Below are positions 18,854 through 26,865 of a stretch of 64,000 nucleotides of DNA, in pieces. Positions within the stretch are counted from its first letter, which is position 1; each line of letters begins with the position of its first letter. Made by a program: the position numbers and the translations under genes. The notes beneath the pieces were generated by a model. That model ran no database searches and was not told where the DNA came from. It was given only the letters and a program-made list of their open reading frames with translations. Origin of the DNA: CAXXOK01 sp964584315 (GTDB lineage: Bacteria > Bacillota > Clostridia > Christensenellales > Aristaeellaceae); NCBI GenBank assembly GCA_964584315.1, contig CAZOZO010000002.1:1-64000 (forward strand). The letters run 5' to 3'.

Positions 18854-18918
18854 ATTGTAGAACATGGGCCGGAAAAAACAAGTATGCACTTCTTTGTATC
18901 ATAATACCCTTTTGGGTA
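18854..18918 (-). promoter_or_regulatory. copA promoter region with a CsoR-like inverted repeat
   Basis: TACCC-TTTT-GGGTA at 18905-18918 is a perfect inverted repeat of the TACCC/GGGTA type bound by CsoR copper repressors. TATTAT on the minus strand (18904-18899) abuts it. A second candidate promoter, TTGTTT-16-TACAAT (18881-18854), lies nearer copA. No csoR gene is in the window. Confidence 0.45.
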
Positions 18919-19052
18919 CTGACCGACACGCATTCTTTGCGGGGCAGTCGGGTAAAAACAGAGGAGCCGTGCGGCAGGGTTGCGCACAATCCGCATTCCC
19001 CCGCCTGCACGCCCCCAAGGCGCGGCCTATCCCCTTTCTGTCGCGCAATCGC

Positions 19053-20957
19053 CTATTGGCAGCAGGATGCGCCGCCACTGCTGTCCGCACCCGCACCGCC
19101 AAAGTAACCGGCCGGGTAGCGGAGCGTTTCCACAGCCGCAGCTTCAGCCTTGACGGCATCCATATCCACGGCAGTGATATCATTAACCACCATGACGTAA
19201 CCAAAGGTCGTACCGCCCGCATCCGAGAATACAAAGCTCGCCTCCGGCGTGAAATACAGTGTATTTTCACCCGCCGAAAGGGGCAATTCCGTGCGGTAAT
19301 CCGGCACCAGCAGCAATGCGCCAGGCTGGTCGTTGCGCACGCTCCACTCTACGCCCGTGCCTGCTTCCACCACGAGCACGGCGGGGGCGAAGCCCGCCAC
19401 GGTCAGGTCGCTGCGCACGCGTTGCACCACTTCGCCATTTGCATCCTTGCCCTGCTCGGCCACTGCGGTCTTACCCGTATCAATGGCCACGCCGCTCGGC
19501 TCCGGCTCGCCCGCACTGGGCGCTAAATTCGCAAAGGCGGGGGCCGCGGTGGTCGCGCCGGCAGCGAGGGCCTGCCCCGCCTCCACCACGGTGATCGTCG
19601 CGCGGATCATGCCCATCCAGCAGCTGTACTGGAAGGTGCCGGTCTTGTCCGGCGTAAAAGTGATCAGATTGTCTCCCTCGGTAAAGGTATGCTCGATGCC
19701 ATATTCCGGAATGAGCATACGATTGTTGCAGCCGTTGATGCTGCCCGCGGGCGCGTTGATGGTCCATTCCACAGGCACGCCCGCCTCCACGGTGATAGAG
19801 GGGTACTCGCGCGACGCGAGCGTGGAGCTGATACGCTGTACATCCTTCTGCGCGGCAGCCTCAGTATCCGCAGCCGCGGGCGGCGCGACAGTCTCCGCCT
19901 GCGCACTCTGCACGGCAGCAGCGCCGCCCTGCGCTTTGGTCGGGGTCTGTATGGCAGCCAGCGTTGCGCCCTGCGTGAGCATACTCAGCCCCAGCACGGC
20001 CACCAGCACCGCGCCCACCGTGACCATCCTGCGGGCAAACCGCCTGCCCAGCGCAGTGCTGAGCGCCCCAAAGGCCAGCATCAGCGGCACAGTGCCCAAG
20101 CTGAACAGGAACATCGACAGCGCGCCCATCAGGGCGCTGCCCGTAGACAGTGCGTAGATCTGCATCGCCTGAAGCGGACCGCAGGGCATCAAGCCGTTGA
20201 GCAGGCCCACGAGCAGGGGGCTGCGCAGCTTCTGCCTGCCCGCGTCCGCACGACGCGCAAGCCACTTGGGCATATGCGGCATGATACGCCCCAGCTTGGG
20301 GAACAACCCAAGCATCCTGAGACCCATCACCAGCATGAAAACACCGGCGATCAGCTTGAGCACGCCCTGCAGCGCGGGCGAGAACGAGACCGTCGCCCCC
20401 AGCGCGCCCACCACAAAGCCTACGACCGTATAGCTGATCACGCGCCCCCCGTTGTACAGCAACGACGGCAACAGTGCCGCGCCCTTGCCATTGCCCGAGG
20501 AGAGCGCCTGCGCGTTCATGCACTGCGAAAGGTTGATACCCCCGCACATCGCCACGCAATGCACCGAAGTGGTCAGCCCGATCACGAACAGCATGCCATA
20601 GCCCATATCGGCGGTCGCCAGCGCGCCCGGCGTCAGAAACGTGAGCACCCCAAAACGCTCAAGCAGGAAGTATAGCGCCGCAATGGCCAGTACCAACCCG
20701 CCCGCGCGAAGCGCCGTCTGCCAGCGCCCGTCCGGCTCCGGCAGCACGGTATAACCGGTCTTCGTCACAGCCGCTTCCATGGCGGTGCGGGAGACCAGGG
20801 CCGCGTCGTACTGCAGACGCGCCTGGCCCGCCTCCAGATCTACCGTGGCCGTGCTTACGCCCGCCAGCGAGCGGAGCGCCTCTTCCACGCGCGTGCGGCA
20901 ATGTTCGCAGGTCATCCCCCCGATGCGCAGCGTGATCGTTTGCAGCCTGTGTTCCAT
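19053..20957 (-). CDS. HMA - TauE/SafE-like membrane - cupredoxin-like fusion protein
   Basis: A 634-residue three-part protein. Residues 1-70 form a heavy-metal-associated domain with GMTCEHC (Cys17/Cys20). Residues 84-330 are a polytopic membrane domain of the TauE/SafE / DsbD-like group, with VHCVAMCGGINLSQCMN and LLNGLMPCGPLQAMQIYA, the Cys/Met-rich segments expected of copper or electron transfer. The rest contains two cupredoxin-like beta domains (about 385-470 and 510-590); the first has NGCNNRMLIPEYGIEH and FQYSCWMGM, the second lacks matching Cys residues. It ends in SCCQ. Probably moves copper or delivers it to extracytoplasmic acceptors. It is in the same direction as copA but separated by 256 nt. 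Confidence 0.82.
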   Translation of the reverse strand: MEHRLQTITLRIGGMTCEHCRTRVEEALRSLAGVSTATVDLEAGQARLQYDAALVSRTAMEAAVTKTGYTVLPEPDGRWQTALRAGGLVLAIAALYFLLERFGVLTFLTPGALATADMGYGMLFVIGLTTSVHCVAMCGGINLSQCMNAQALSSGNGKGAALLPSLLYNGGRVISYTVVGFVVGALGATVSFSPALQGVLKLIAGVFMLVMGLRMLGLFPKLGRIMPHMPKWLARRADAGRQKLRSPLLVGLLNGLMPCGPLQAMQIYALSTGSALMGALSMFLFSLGTVPLMLAFGALSTALGRRFARRMVTVGAVLVAVLGLSMLTQGATLAAIQTPTKAQGGAAAVQSAQAETVAPPAAADTEAAAQKDVQRISSTLASREYPSITVEAGVPVEWTINAPAGSINGCNNRMLIPEYGIEHTFTEGDNLITFTPDKTGTFQYSCWMGMIRATITVVEAGQALAAGATTAAPAFANLAPSAGEPEPSGVAIDTGKTAVAEQGKDANGEVVQRVRSDLTVAGFAPAVLVVEAGTGVEWSVRNDQPGALLLVPDYRTELPLSAGENTLYFTPEASFVFSDAGGTTFGYVMVVNDITAVDMDAVKAEAAAVETLRYPAGYFGGAGADSSGGASCCQ

Positions 20958-20988
20958 TCTTCATCACCTCTGTTTTGTTTTCAAGTGT

Positions 20989-21009
20989 AGTATAGCGTAC
21001 AAATTTGTA
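20989..21009 (-). promoter_or_regulatory. Palindrome and -10 box upstream of the HMA-TauE gene
   Basis: TACAAATTTGTA at 20998-21009 is a perfect 12-bp palindrome, similar to CopY/BlaI boxes (TACA-n2-TGTA) but with a 4-nt centre. It partly overlaps the spacer of a TATACT -10 box (20994-20989) that lacks a clear -35. Confidence 0.4.
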
Positions 21010-21129
21010 GAAATGATGGAGAAGCGGATGGGATGCCGTCACTGCCCTCGGCGCCCGCGCAGGCGCTTCGCTGCATTTTTTCTCGCTCAGTCATCCGGGC
21101 TCCGTCATATTGGAGCATGGCGATTTTCA

Positions 21130-21158
21130 TTGTAAACGTCTGGAAGCCGCTGTATAAT
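21130..21158 (+). promoter_or_regulatory. Promoter for the HNH gene
   Basis: TTGTAA (21130-21135), 17-bp spacer, TATAAT (21153-21158); start near 21165, leader about 84 nt. Confidence 0.75.
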
Positions 21159-21248
21159 GAGGCACAGGCGAAGCATGCCTCAATGACATCAAACTGTGGA
21201 CGGCACCCATCGGTGTTGCCGCGCATACAAATCAGGAGGGATTCATCT

Positions 21249-21818
21249 ATGCCCCCACCGGCGGTCAAAACGGTACGTGACCTGATCTACTGGCAATACG
21301 CCGCCATCATGACCGGCGCGGCCACCGGCCGCAAGGACAACTGGGGCCTTCGCATGAGTTTTTTGCAGAGGCTCAAAAGCGGCGAGCTGGTGTGGAGCAC
21401 ATCGGTCAAGGAGTGGCTGCTGGAGCGCGAAAACGCAAGCGTGTGTATCTACTGCGGCGCGGATACCGAATTGACCACCGAGCATATGCTGCCCCGCTCG
21501 CGCGGCGGCGAAGACGTGGTGGACAATGTAGTGCGCGTCTGCCGCAGCTGCAACAGCAGCAAGGGCGCTAAGGGCCTGTACGAGTGGAAAGGGCTGGAGG
21601 CGAAGAACAGCCACCATCGCGTGGCTGAGGGCAGATACCTGAAATACCTGTACAACAGGCACGAGCGCGCGGGCACGCTTGATCGCACGCTGAAGGAGCT
21701 TTGCCCCTGCTGCCTCAAGGGGAAATGCACAGAGGAAGGGCATCCTGAAAAGTTCACGCTGTACTGCATCGAGGGGTATTTCGCACCGAAGGGCAAGGAA
21801 ACGACCCACGCCGAATAG
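21249..21818 (+). CDS. HNH endonuclease-domain protein
   Basis: A 189-residue cytoplasmic protein. The HNH core runs from CIYCG through TTEHMLPRSRGGEDVVDN to VCRSCNSSKG, giving a CxxC...CxxC zinc site with the catalytic His of EHMLPRS and the Asn of the DN pair. An additional Cys cluster, LCPCCLKGKC plus a later YC, suggests a second zinc site. The frame stays open upstream, but ATG 21249 is 8 nt behind GGAGGG and behind a good promoter. No methylase, phage or restriction gene is adjacent, so its target is unknown. Confidence 0.82.
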   Translation: MPPPAVKTVRDLIYWQYAAIMTGAATGRKDNWGLRMSFLQRLKSGELVWSTSVKEWLLERENASVCIYCGADTELTTEHMLPRSRGGEDVVDNVVRVCRSCNSSKGAKGLYEWKGLEAKNSHHRVAEGRYLKYLYNRHERAGTLDRTLKELCPCCLKGKCTEEGHPEKFTLYCIEGYFAPKGKETTHAE

Positions 21819-21940
21819 GATGGCGTTGCCAAATACCCTGCCCACACGCATACCGTTCACGAGTTTGTTGGGCAGCAACCTGCATGCGCAATGTTTCAGC
21901 GATGCCTTCCCCTGCCGGGAATGTATGGCTGACACAGTAA

Positions 21941-21971
21941 AACAGGAGAGGCCTTAAGGGCCTCTCCTGTT
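21941..21971. terminator. Bidirectional terminator, 13-bp stem
   Basis: AACAGGAGAGGCC (21941-21953) pairs with GGCCTCTCCTGTT (21959-21971). The leftward side reads into TTTTA; the rightward side has a weak T content. It lies between the convergent HNH and zinc-ribbon genes. Confidence 0.8.
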
Positions 21972-22023
21972 CCTATGTACCTATCAGCCTTGGCGATTCA
22001 GCCTGTTCAAATGTAGTTCCTTA

Positions 22024-22677
22024 TCATTGGACGGGTCGTCCGCAGCGACCGCAAAAGCGTGCCGAGGGCCGCAGCCTTGTACCGCAGCCGCTGCAATACG
22101 CTGGCCTCTCGGGTGCGTTAACCGGCGGGCGCGAGGTTTGTGAAACGCGCCCGTCTGGATATGCATCCCTGGTCGATGTCGCTTGGGCTCGCGGGCCTCG
22201 CTCGCCGCTCACAGAGGCAGGCGTTGTTTGGGCAGGTTTTGCACTGCGCGCGACACGGCTACGTACTGCGAGCCACACCGCCCCCATCAGCGCGAGCACA
22301 CCGCCTGCCGCCAACAACGGAAAGCGATATGGCACGTAGGGTAGAACCTTTATCACCAGCCGAACGAGCGCCTGCTGCTCCGGAGCAACCTGCGCAACCA
22401 GTGCGGTAAGCTGTTCATCGTAAAGCGACTGGGCATAGGCGGCCACATCGCTTTGCGCCGCACCCTCGCCCCGCCCTTCGGCCAGCTTCGCGCCCGCCTC
22501 CATGTAAGCGGCTTTGACCCCATCCAGCGTCGCCTGCAAACCGGCTGCATCCAGCTGCGTGCGGCGTGTCAGCTCACCATCCAGCAGGGTGAGCGCCGCG
22601 CCCAGCAGCACAAGCAACAGGCCCACGATCAAAACCGTGAGCGGCAGCCCGATGCGGCGGCGCTGGGTCATTTCCAT
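22024..22677 (-). CDS. Two-helix membrane protein with C-terminal zinc ribbon
   Basis: A 217-residue protein: TM1 at about 11-32, an extracytoplasmic alpha-helical segment (about 33-105), TM2 at about 112-135, a Ser/Arg/Pro-rich cytoplasmic linker, and a C-terminal zinc ribbon YCSGCGTRLRPSARFCGRCG with four cysteines. Proteins with this general design are common in Clostridia but have no agreed function. ATG 22677 follows AAAGGAGG. It shares its promoter region with the divergent surface-protein gene. Confidence 0.75.
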   Translation of the reverse strand: MEMTQRRRIGLPLTVLIVGLLLVLLGAALTLLDGELTRRTQLDAAGLQATLDGVKAAYMEAGAKLAEGRGEGAAQSDVAAYAQSLYDEQLTALVAQVAPEQQALVRLVIKVLPYVPYRFPLLAAGGVLALMGAVWLAVRSRVARSAKPAQTTPASVSGERGPRAQATSTRDAYPDGRVSQTSRPPVNAPERPAYCSGCGTRLRPSARFCGRCGRPVQ

Positions 22678-22718
22678 GGGGTCGCCTCCTTTGGCGGGGC
22701 GGTACAGTACTGGTACCA

Positions 22719-22770
22719 AGTATATGCCAGCGATGCAGAATTTGCAAGCGATGCAAGCCCATGCTATAAT
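22719..22770. promoter_or_regulatory. Divergent promoters sharing one palindromic -35 box
   Basis: TTGCAA at 22742-22747 is its own reverse complement. Rightward: 17-bp spacer, then TATAAT (22765-22770) with an upstream TG (extended -10). Leftward: 17-bp spacer, then TATACT (22724-22719). The two genes therefore appear to use the same -35 hexamer. Confidence 0.7.
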
Positions 22771-22893
22771 GAGGCAAACATAGAGGCAGGCCTATCGCAA
22801 CAAAAGCTGCATGACCACGCGGTGCGCATACCGTACCGGAACAGCGCGCTGAAGCCTTTGCAGAAACGGCGTTCAGGTAAGAGGAGGGCATCT

Positions 22894-25815
22894 ATGCATG
22901 GGTGGAAAAGCCGGGTCGCCTTGATTCTCTGCTGTGCCTCGCTGTTTTACGCGTTACCAGCCCTTGCGGCAACAGCCTTCTCCGGCGGTAGCGGTACGCC
23001 AGGCGACCCTTACCTGCTCTCCACCGCTGCCGACCTGCGGCGGATGCGCGAACAGCTCGCTATGGATGCGTCGTTTGCCAACGGCGCGCCCTGCTTTCGC
23101 CTGACTGCCGATATCCGCCTGAACCAGGGGCTTGGCGAAGCCTTCAACTGGCGGCCCATCGCGCGCTTTGGCGGCGATTTGGACGGCGCCGGCTTCACCA
23201 TCACCGGCATGTACGTGCCCGTGGACAACGCCGTGCAGCTTGAGGGCAGCGATGCGCTGGGCGGCGGTTTCATCGGCGAGCTGATGGCGGGCGGCCGAGT
23301 GCATGACCTGACGCTCTCCGGATGTGTGGAAGTACCCGTAGGCGCCGTGCGCACGCTCGTGGGTGGGCTGGTGTGCGACAATCGCGGCGAGGTCGCGGAT
23401 TGCATAAGCTATGTTACCATCACCGTGACGCGGGCCATCGGTCACTTGCAGAGCAGCGGTATCGCTGCCGCCAGCACGGGCAGGCTGCTCCGCTGTATCG
23501 ATCGCAGCCGTTTTTTCATCTACCCGGAGGTGCTGGACGACGCGGGCGTACTCAGCTACAGCGGCTTGGTGGGCGACCCTGCGGGGGCGGAAGCGGGCGA
23601 AGTGATCGATTGTGTCGACGAGTCGCAGTATGTGGGTGCGGAATATCCCGCCGTTTGGAATCTGTATGTGCCGTCTCCAAAACCCAGCCTAATGCCAACG
23701 TCGTTTCCGACACCATCCCTGACACCTGCGCCGGAAACCCTCGTGCCACTGAACACGGCGGTATCGCCTACCCCATCACTTGCGCTTGCCGTAACGGAAA
23801 CGCCCGCAGTGACCGCCGCCCGCGACCCAGCCCAAGCCGCCCTCGCGGATATGCAGAATGCCGTATCTGCCGTGGGCAGCCTGTTTGCGCAGGATGTGCG
23901 CATAGCGGACGATTACCGCTATGCCGTAAGCGCGGACGGACAGAGCGTTGCCATCCTCGCCTACACGGGCGCAGGCGGATGCGTCGCTGTGCCGGATACG
24001 CTCGCCGGGTTGCCCGTGACGCGCATTGGCGCGGGCGCATTCGCAGGCCAGCAGGCGCTTCTGGAGCTGGACTTGCCGGACGGCGTGACCACCATCGCGG
24101 ATGATGCGCTGGCCGATTGCCACAGACTATACCGCCTCCACCTGCCTGCCGCGCTGGAAACCTTGCCCCTGAACGCCTTGCGCGGGTGCGGCCGCCTTGT
24201 GTACATCGACATGCCCGCGCGGGTCTCTGCCATCACGGGGAACTTCCCGCTCGAAAGTGCCGCTGTGACCGTGTGGGACAATGGCAGCGCGAAGGCTGCC
24301 GCCTATGCCGCGGCACACGGCCTTACTGTACGTGCAGGTGCATACCGTGGCCGAGCGACCGATGCCGTGGACGGGATCGCGATCCGCTTTCGCCCGGGCG
24401 ACACGGACGCGGTGCGCGTATTATATGAAAGCGAGCTAGGCCGTGACGCAGGCGCGGAGACCAACATCGACTTCAGCCTGACGGGCTTTGCATGGCGCGA
24501 TGCCGTTTTTGCGCAGGCCTCCGGTATCTATGACCATGCTCTGGCGCGCCTGTCGATGGGTTTTTCCGCCGCTGCGTTCCGCAGCACCGATGGCACAGGC
24601 GGCGGGTTTCAGGATCAGAACATCCTGCGTGCGCTGCTGGATTGCGGCTTTAGCAACATCCACGCGGACGGGTATGAGGCGTGCGACGAGGCGGGCATCG
24701 CCAGCGCCATCGCAAGCAAACAGATTACGGTGGAAGGGCAACCGATCACCCTTGTTGCCTTGGCAGCCAGCGGCGCAGGCTATGGGCCGGAAAGGCTGAG
24801 CAACCTGAACGTATGCCACGCAGACCCCAACTCGCCCGAGCATAACGGCTTTGCCGCTGCAACGGATACATTGTTTGCCCGCCTGAAAACCTACCTTGAC
24901 GAAAACCTTATTGCAGGCACACGCTGGAAGCTGTGGCTGACCGGCTTTGACCGCGGCGCTGCCGTGTGCGACCTGCTTGCGGCACGGTGCCAAGGCACGC
25001 TGCTCCCCGCCGAGGATTGCTACGCCTACCTCTTCGCGACACCCGGTGTGTGCAAGGCCGCTGCACCGGTGCAAACGGCGGGCGACGTGTGGAACATCGT
25101 GAATCCGTGCGACCCGCTGGCATCCCTGCCGCCCGAGGGTTGGGGCTACGTGCGCTACGGCCGGACGCTCCTGCTGCCCGGCTGGCGCGCAAAAGACGTG
25201 CAAGGCTACCTCGCGCAATTCGATGCGATGCTCGCCATGGCGCAAAGCATACGCACCGCTGTACTGCCGGACGAAGCGCTTTTCCCTTTCCTGCGGCTAC
25301 GGGGCGAGGGCGACCGGCATCTGTCGGGAACCAGCCGATTCCTGCGAGAGCTTACGGAGTTTGTGATGCCCAGCGCGGCGCTGTATGACACGCAGTTTTA
25401 CCAAAGCCTGCGTGCGCTGTGGCAGAGCGGCCTTGGCGAGGCACAAAGCATGACGCGGGCTCTACGCGTTGTGCTCAACGGCCCGCTGCTCCAACTGGCG
25501 CAACGCTCGCCCAACCTGTCGTTGGTGGGCGTGCTGGACGGCTGCTATCGCTCGCAGGCGCTGGCGAACACCCGCAAGGCCGCCGAGGCTTTGCTTGCGT
25601 CCACAGCAGACAAGTCGCTCTATCCGGCCATCGGCAGCGTGCTCCGCGGAGAGGCATCGGAGGATGCTATTTTGAACTATCCGGAGGTCGAGCACTTCGT
25701 GGTGCCCGCTCTGACCGATGCAGCCAGCCTTCTGGTCTCCATGCACAGCCCGGAGCTGTACCTCGCGTGGATGATGAGCCTCTCCGGGGATGACCTGACC
25801 TCCGCCATGCCGTAA
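22894..25815 (+). CDS. Large secreted protein: GLUG-like, BspA-type LRR and degenerate lipase-like domains
   Basis: A 973-residue exported protein. Signal peptide 1-26 (cleavage near ALA-AT). Residues 27-255 resemble GLUG/adhesin repeats (LSTAADLRRMREQL, RFGGDLDGAGFTITGMYV). A Pro/Thr-rich linker (about 260-300) follows, then a BspA-type leucine-rich repeat at about 340-475 (VTRIGAGAFAGQQALLELDLP). The remainder resembles class-3 lipase-like alpha/beta hydrolases: WLTGFDRGAAVCDLLAA takes the place of the GxSxG elbow with Asp686 where the nucleophilic Ser should be, and NIVNPCDPLASLPP resembles the acid region. So the enzyme part is probably inactive. No cell-wall anchor motif. ATG 22894 follows GAGGAGG. 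Confidence 0.75.
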   Translation: MHGWKSRVALILCCASLFYALPALAATAFSGGSGTPGDPYLLSTAADLRRMREQLAMDASFANGAPCFRLTADIRLNQGLGEAFNWRPIARFGGDLDGAGFTITGMYVPVDNAVQLEGSDALGGGFIGELMAGGRVHDLTLSGCVEVPVGAVRTLVGGLVCDNRGEVADCISYVTITVTRAIGHLQSSGIAAASTGRLLRCIDRSRFFIYPEVLDDAGVLSYSGLVGDPAGAEAGEVIDCVDESQYVGAEYPAVWNLYVPSPKPSLMPTSFPTPSLTPAPETLVPLNTAVSPTPSLALAVTETPAVTAARDPAQAALADMQNAVSAVGSLFAQDVRIADDYRYAVSADGQSVAILAYTGAGGCVAVPDTLAGLPVTRIGAGAFAGQQALLELDLPDGVTTIADDALADCHRLYRLHLPAALETLPLNALRGCGRLVYIDMPARVSAITGNFPLESAAVTVWDNGSAKAAAYAAAHGLTVRAGAYRGRATDAVDGIAIRFRPGDTDAVRVLYESELGRDAGAETNIDFSLTGFAWRDAVFAQASGIYDHALARLSMGFSAAAFRSTDGTGGGFQDQNILRALLDCGFSNIHADGYEACDEAGIASAIASKQITVEGQPITLVALAASGAGYGPERLSNLNVCHADPNSPEHNGFAAATDTLFARLKTYLDENLIAGTRWKLWLTGFDRGAAVCDLLAARCQGTLLPAEDCYAYLFATPGVCKAAAPVQTAGDVWNIVNPCDPLASLPPEGWGYVRYGRTLLLPGWRAKDVQGYLAQFDAMLAMAQSIRTAVLPDEALFPFLRLRGEGDRHLSGTSRFLRELTEFVMPSAALYDTQFYQSLRALWQSGLGEAQSMTRALRVVLNGPLLQLAQRSPNLSLVGVLDGCYRSQALANTRKAAEALLASTADKSLYPAIGSVLRGEASEDAILNYPEVEHFVVPALTDAASLLVSMHSPELYLAWMMSLSGDDLTSAMP

Positions 25816-26376
25816 AGACATATAGACATTGCTGCGGTGGCAATGTTCTTGCGTATAAAGGATACGATAGCGGGAGGAGCCATCATGCGCCTCCCGCGTT
25901 CCTGTGTTGCGATTCCTTTGTGTGCTGCAGCTTCGGTCACTGAGGATTGAGCAAAGCGAGTTTTCCTTTGCAAAGTATCGATTCAATTAACTGCACCGCG
26001 GATAAAAAGAGCTGCTGCGGAGGCATGTTGTATTTTGCTCGCCCGTTTTCACACAGAGATTTTCAATTCCTGCATCATGCAGTGCCTTGTTGAACAACAA
26101 GTGAGCCTCGGAACGGTACTCCCCTTTACATGCTTTGCTTCTTCTCAACCCCACTTTTCATAAACAAGAATGCGCAAACATCAACGCCATTGCGCTGGCA
26201 CGATTTGAGTGTTGACGAAAAGTCAGCGCCGCGATGCAGTATAACGCGCTCTTTAACTTTTCGTTCATCATCCAAGCATTGTGTTGCTACTTCGCTATAT
26301 TATCCGTTTCGTTCTCTACGTTATGTACGCATGCGCCACTTCGTGCTACAATACCCCGCAAGGAGGCAAGAGCACC
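25816..26376. other. Long intergenic region with palindromes
   Basis: About 560 nt, visibly less GC-rich than the genes. It holds an 8-bp stem GCGGGAGG/CCTCCCGC (25870-25897), possibly the terminator of the surface-protein gene; TGCAT-C-ATGCA (26071-26081); and the inverted repeat CTTGTTG-AA-CAACAAG (26086-26101). An extended -10 promoter for the Lrp gene, TGCTACAAT, ends at 26352. I see no convincing small gene. Confidence 0.5.
26344..26352 (+). promoter_or_regulatory. Extended -10 promoter for the Lrp gene
   Basis: TGCTACAAT at 26344-26352; the -35 region is poor. The leader would be about 18 nt and the ribosome site AAGGAGG (26360-26366) precedes the ATG. Confidence 0.45.
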
Positions 26377-26865
26377 ATGGACGATATCGACAGGCAGATC
26401 CTCACGCTATTAACAGACAACGGACGCATGACGCACGAGGAGATCGGCAAGCAGCTGCATATCTCGCGCCCCACCGTGCACCAGCGAGTGGCACGTATGG
26501 AGCGCGAGCGCGTGATCCGCGGCTACCGCGGCGTGGTGGACTGGAACCGGCTGGAGGAGCGCGTCAAGGCGCTGATCTTCATCAAAATTCGGTGCGCGGA
26601 TTATCGCAAGGCCGTAAGCGAGATCATGTCGCTTCAAGTGCCCGGTGTGACCATGCTGGACTGCCAACGCCTCGCGGGGCCATGGTGCATGGTGCTCAAG
26701 GTGCGTGTGCGCGACCCGCACCAGATTACCGACCTGATCGACGGCGTGGCAAAGTTTGTGGCCGTGCAGGAGACCAACACGACCTTTATCCTTGACACGC
26801 TGCTGGAGGATGGCATCCCGTACTACGCGGATCATGATCCCGAAGGGAGCAAACCCGATGCATGA
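26377..26865 (+). CDS. Lrp/AsnC-family transcription regulator
   Basis: A 162-residue regulator. The N-terminal helix-turn-helix (DIDRQILTLL, then IGKQLHISRPTVHQRVARME) and the C-terminal ligand-binding RAM domain (about 65-150) are both complete. Such proteins sense amino acids and often control the adjacent transporter. The next gene, a DMT transporter, starts 8 nt before this stop, so the pair is translationally coupled and very probably functionally linked. Start at ATG 26377 behind AAGGAGG. Confidence 0.9.
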   Translation: MDDIDRQILTLLTDNGRMTHEEIGKQLHISRPTVHQRVARMERERVIRGYRGVVDWNRLEERVKALIFIKIRCADYRKAVSEIMSLQVPGVTMLDCQRLAGPWCMVLKVRVRDPHQITDLIDGVAKFVAVQETNTTFILDTLLEDGIPYYADHDPEGSKPDA

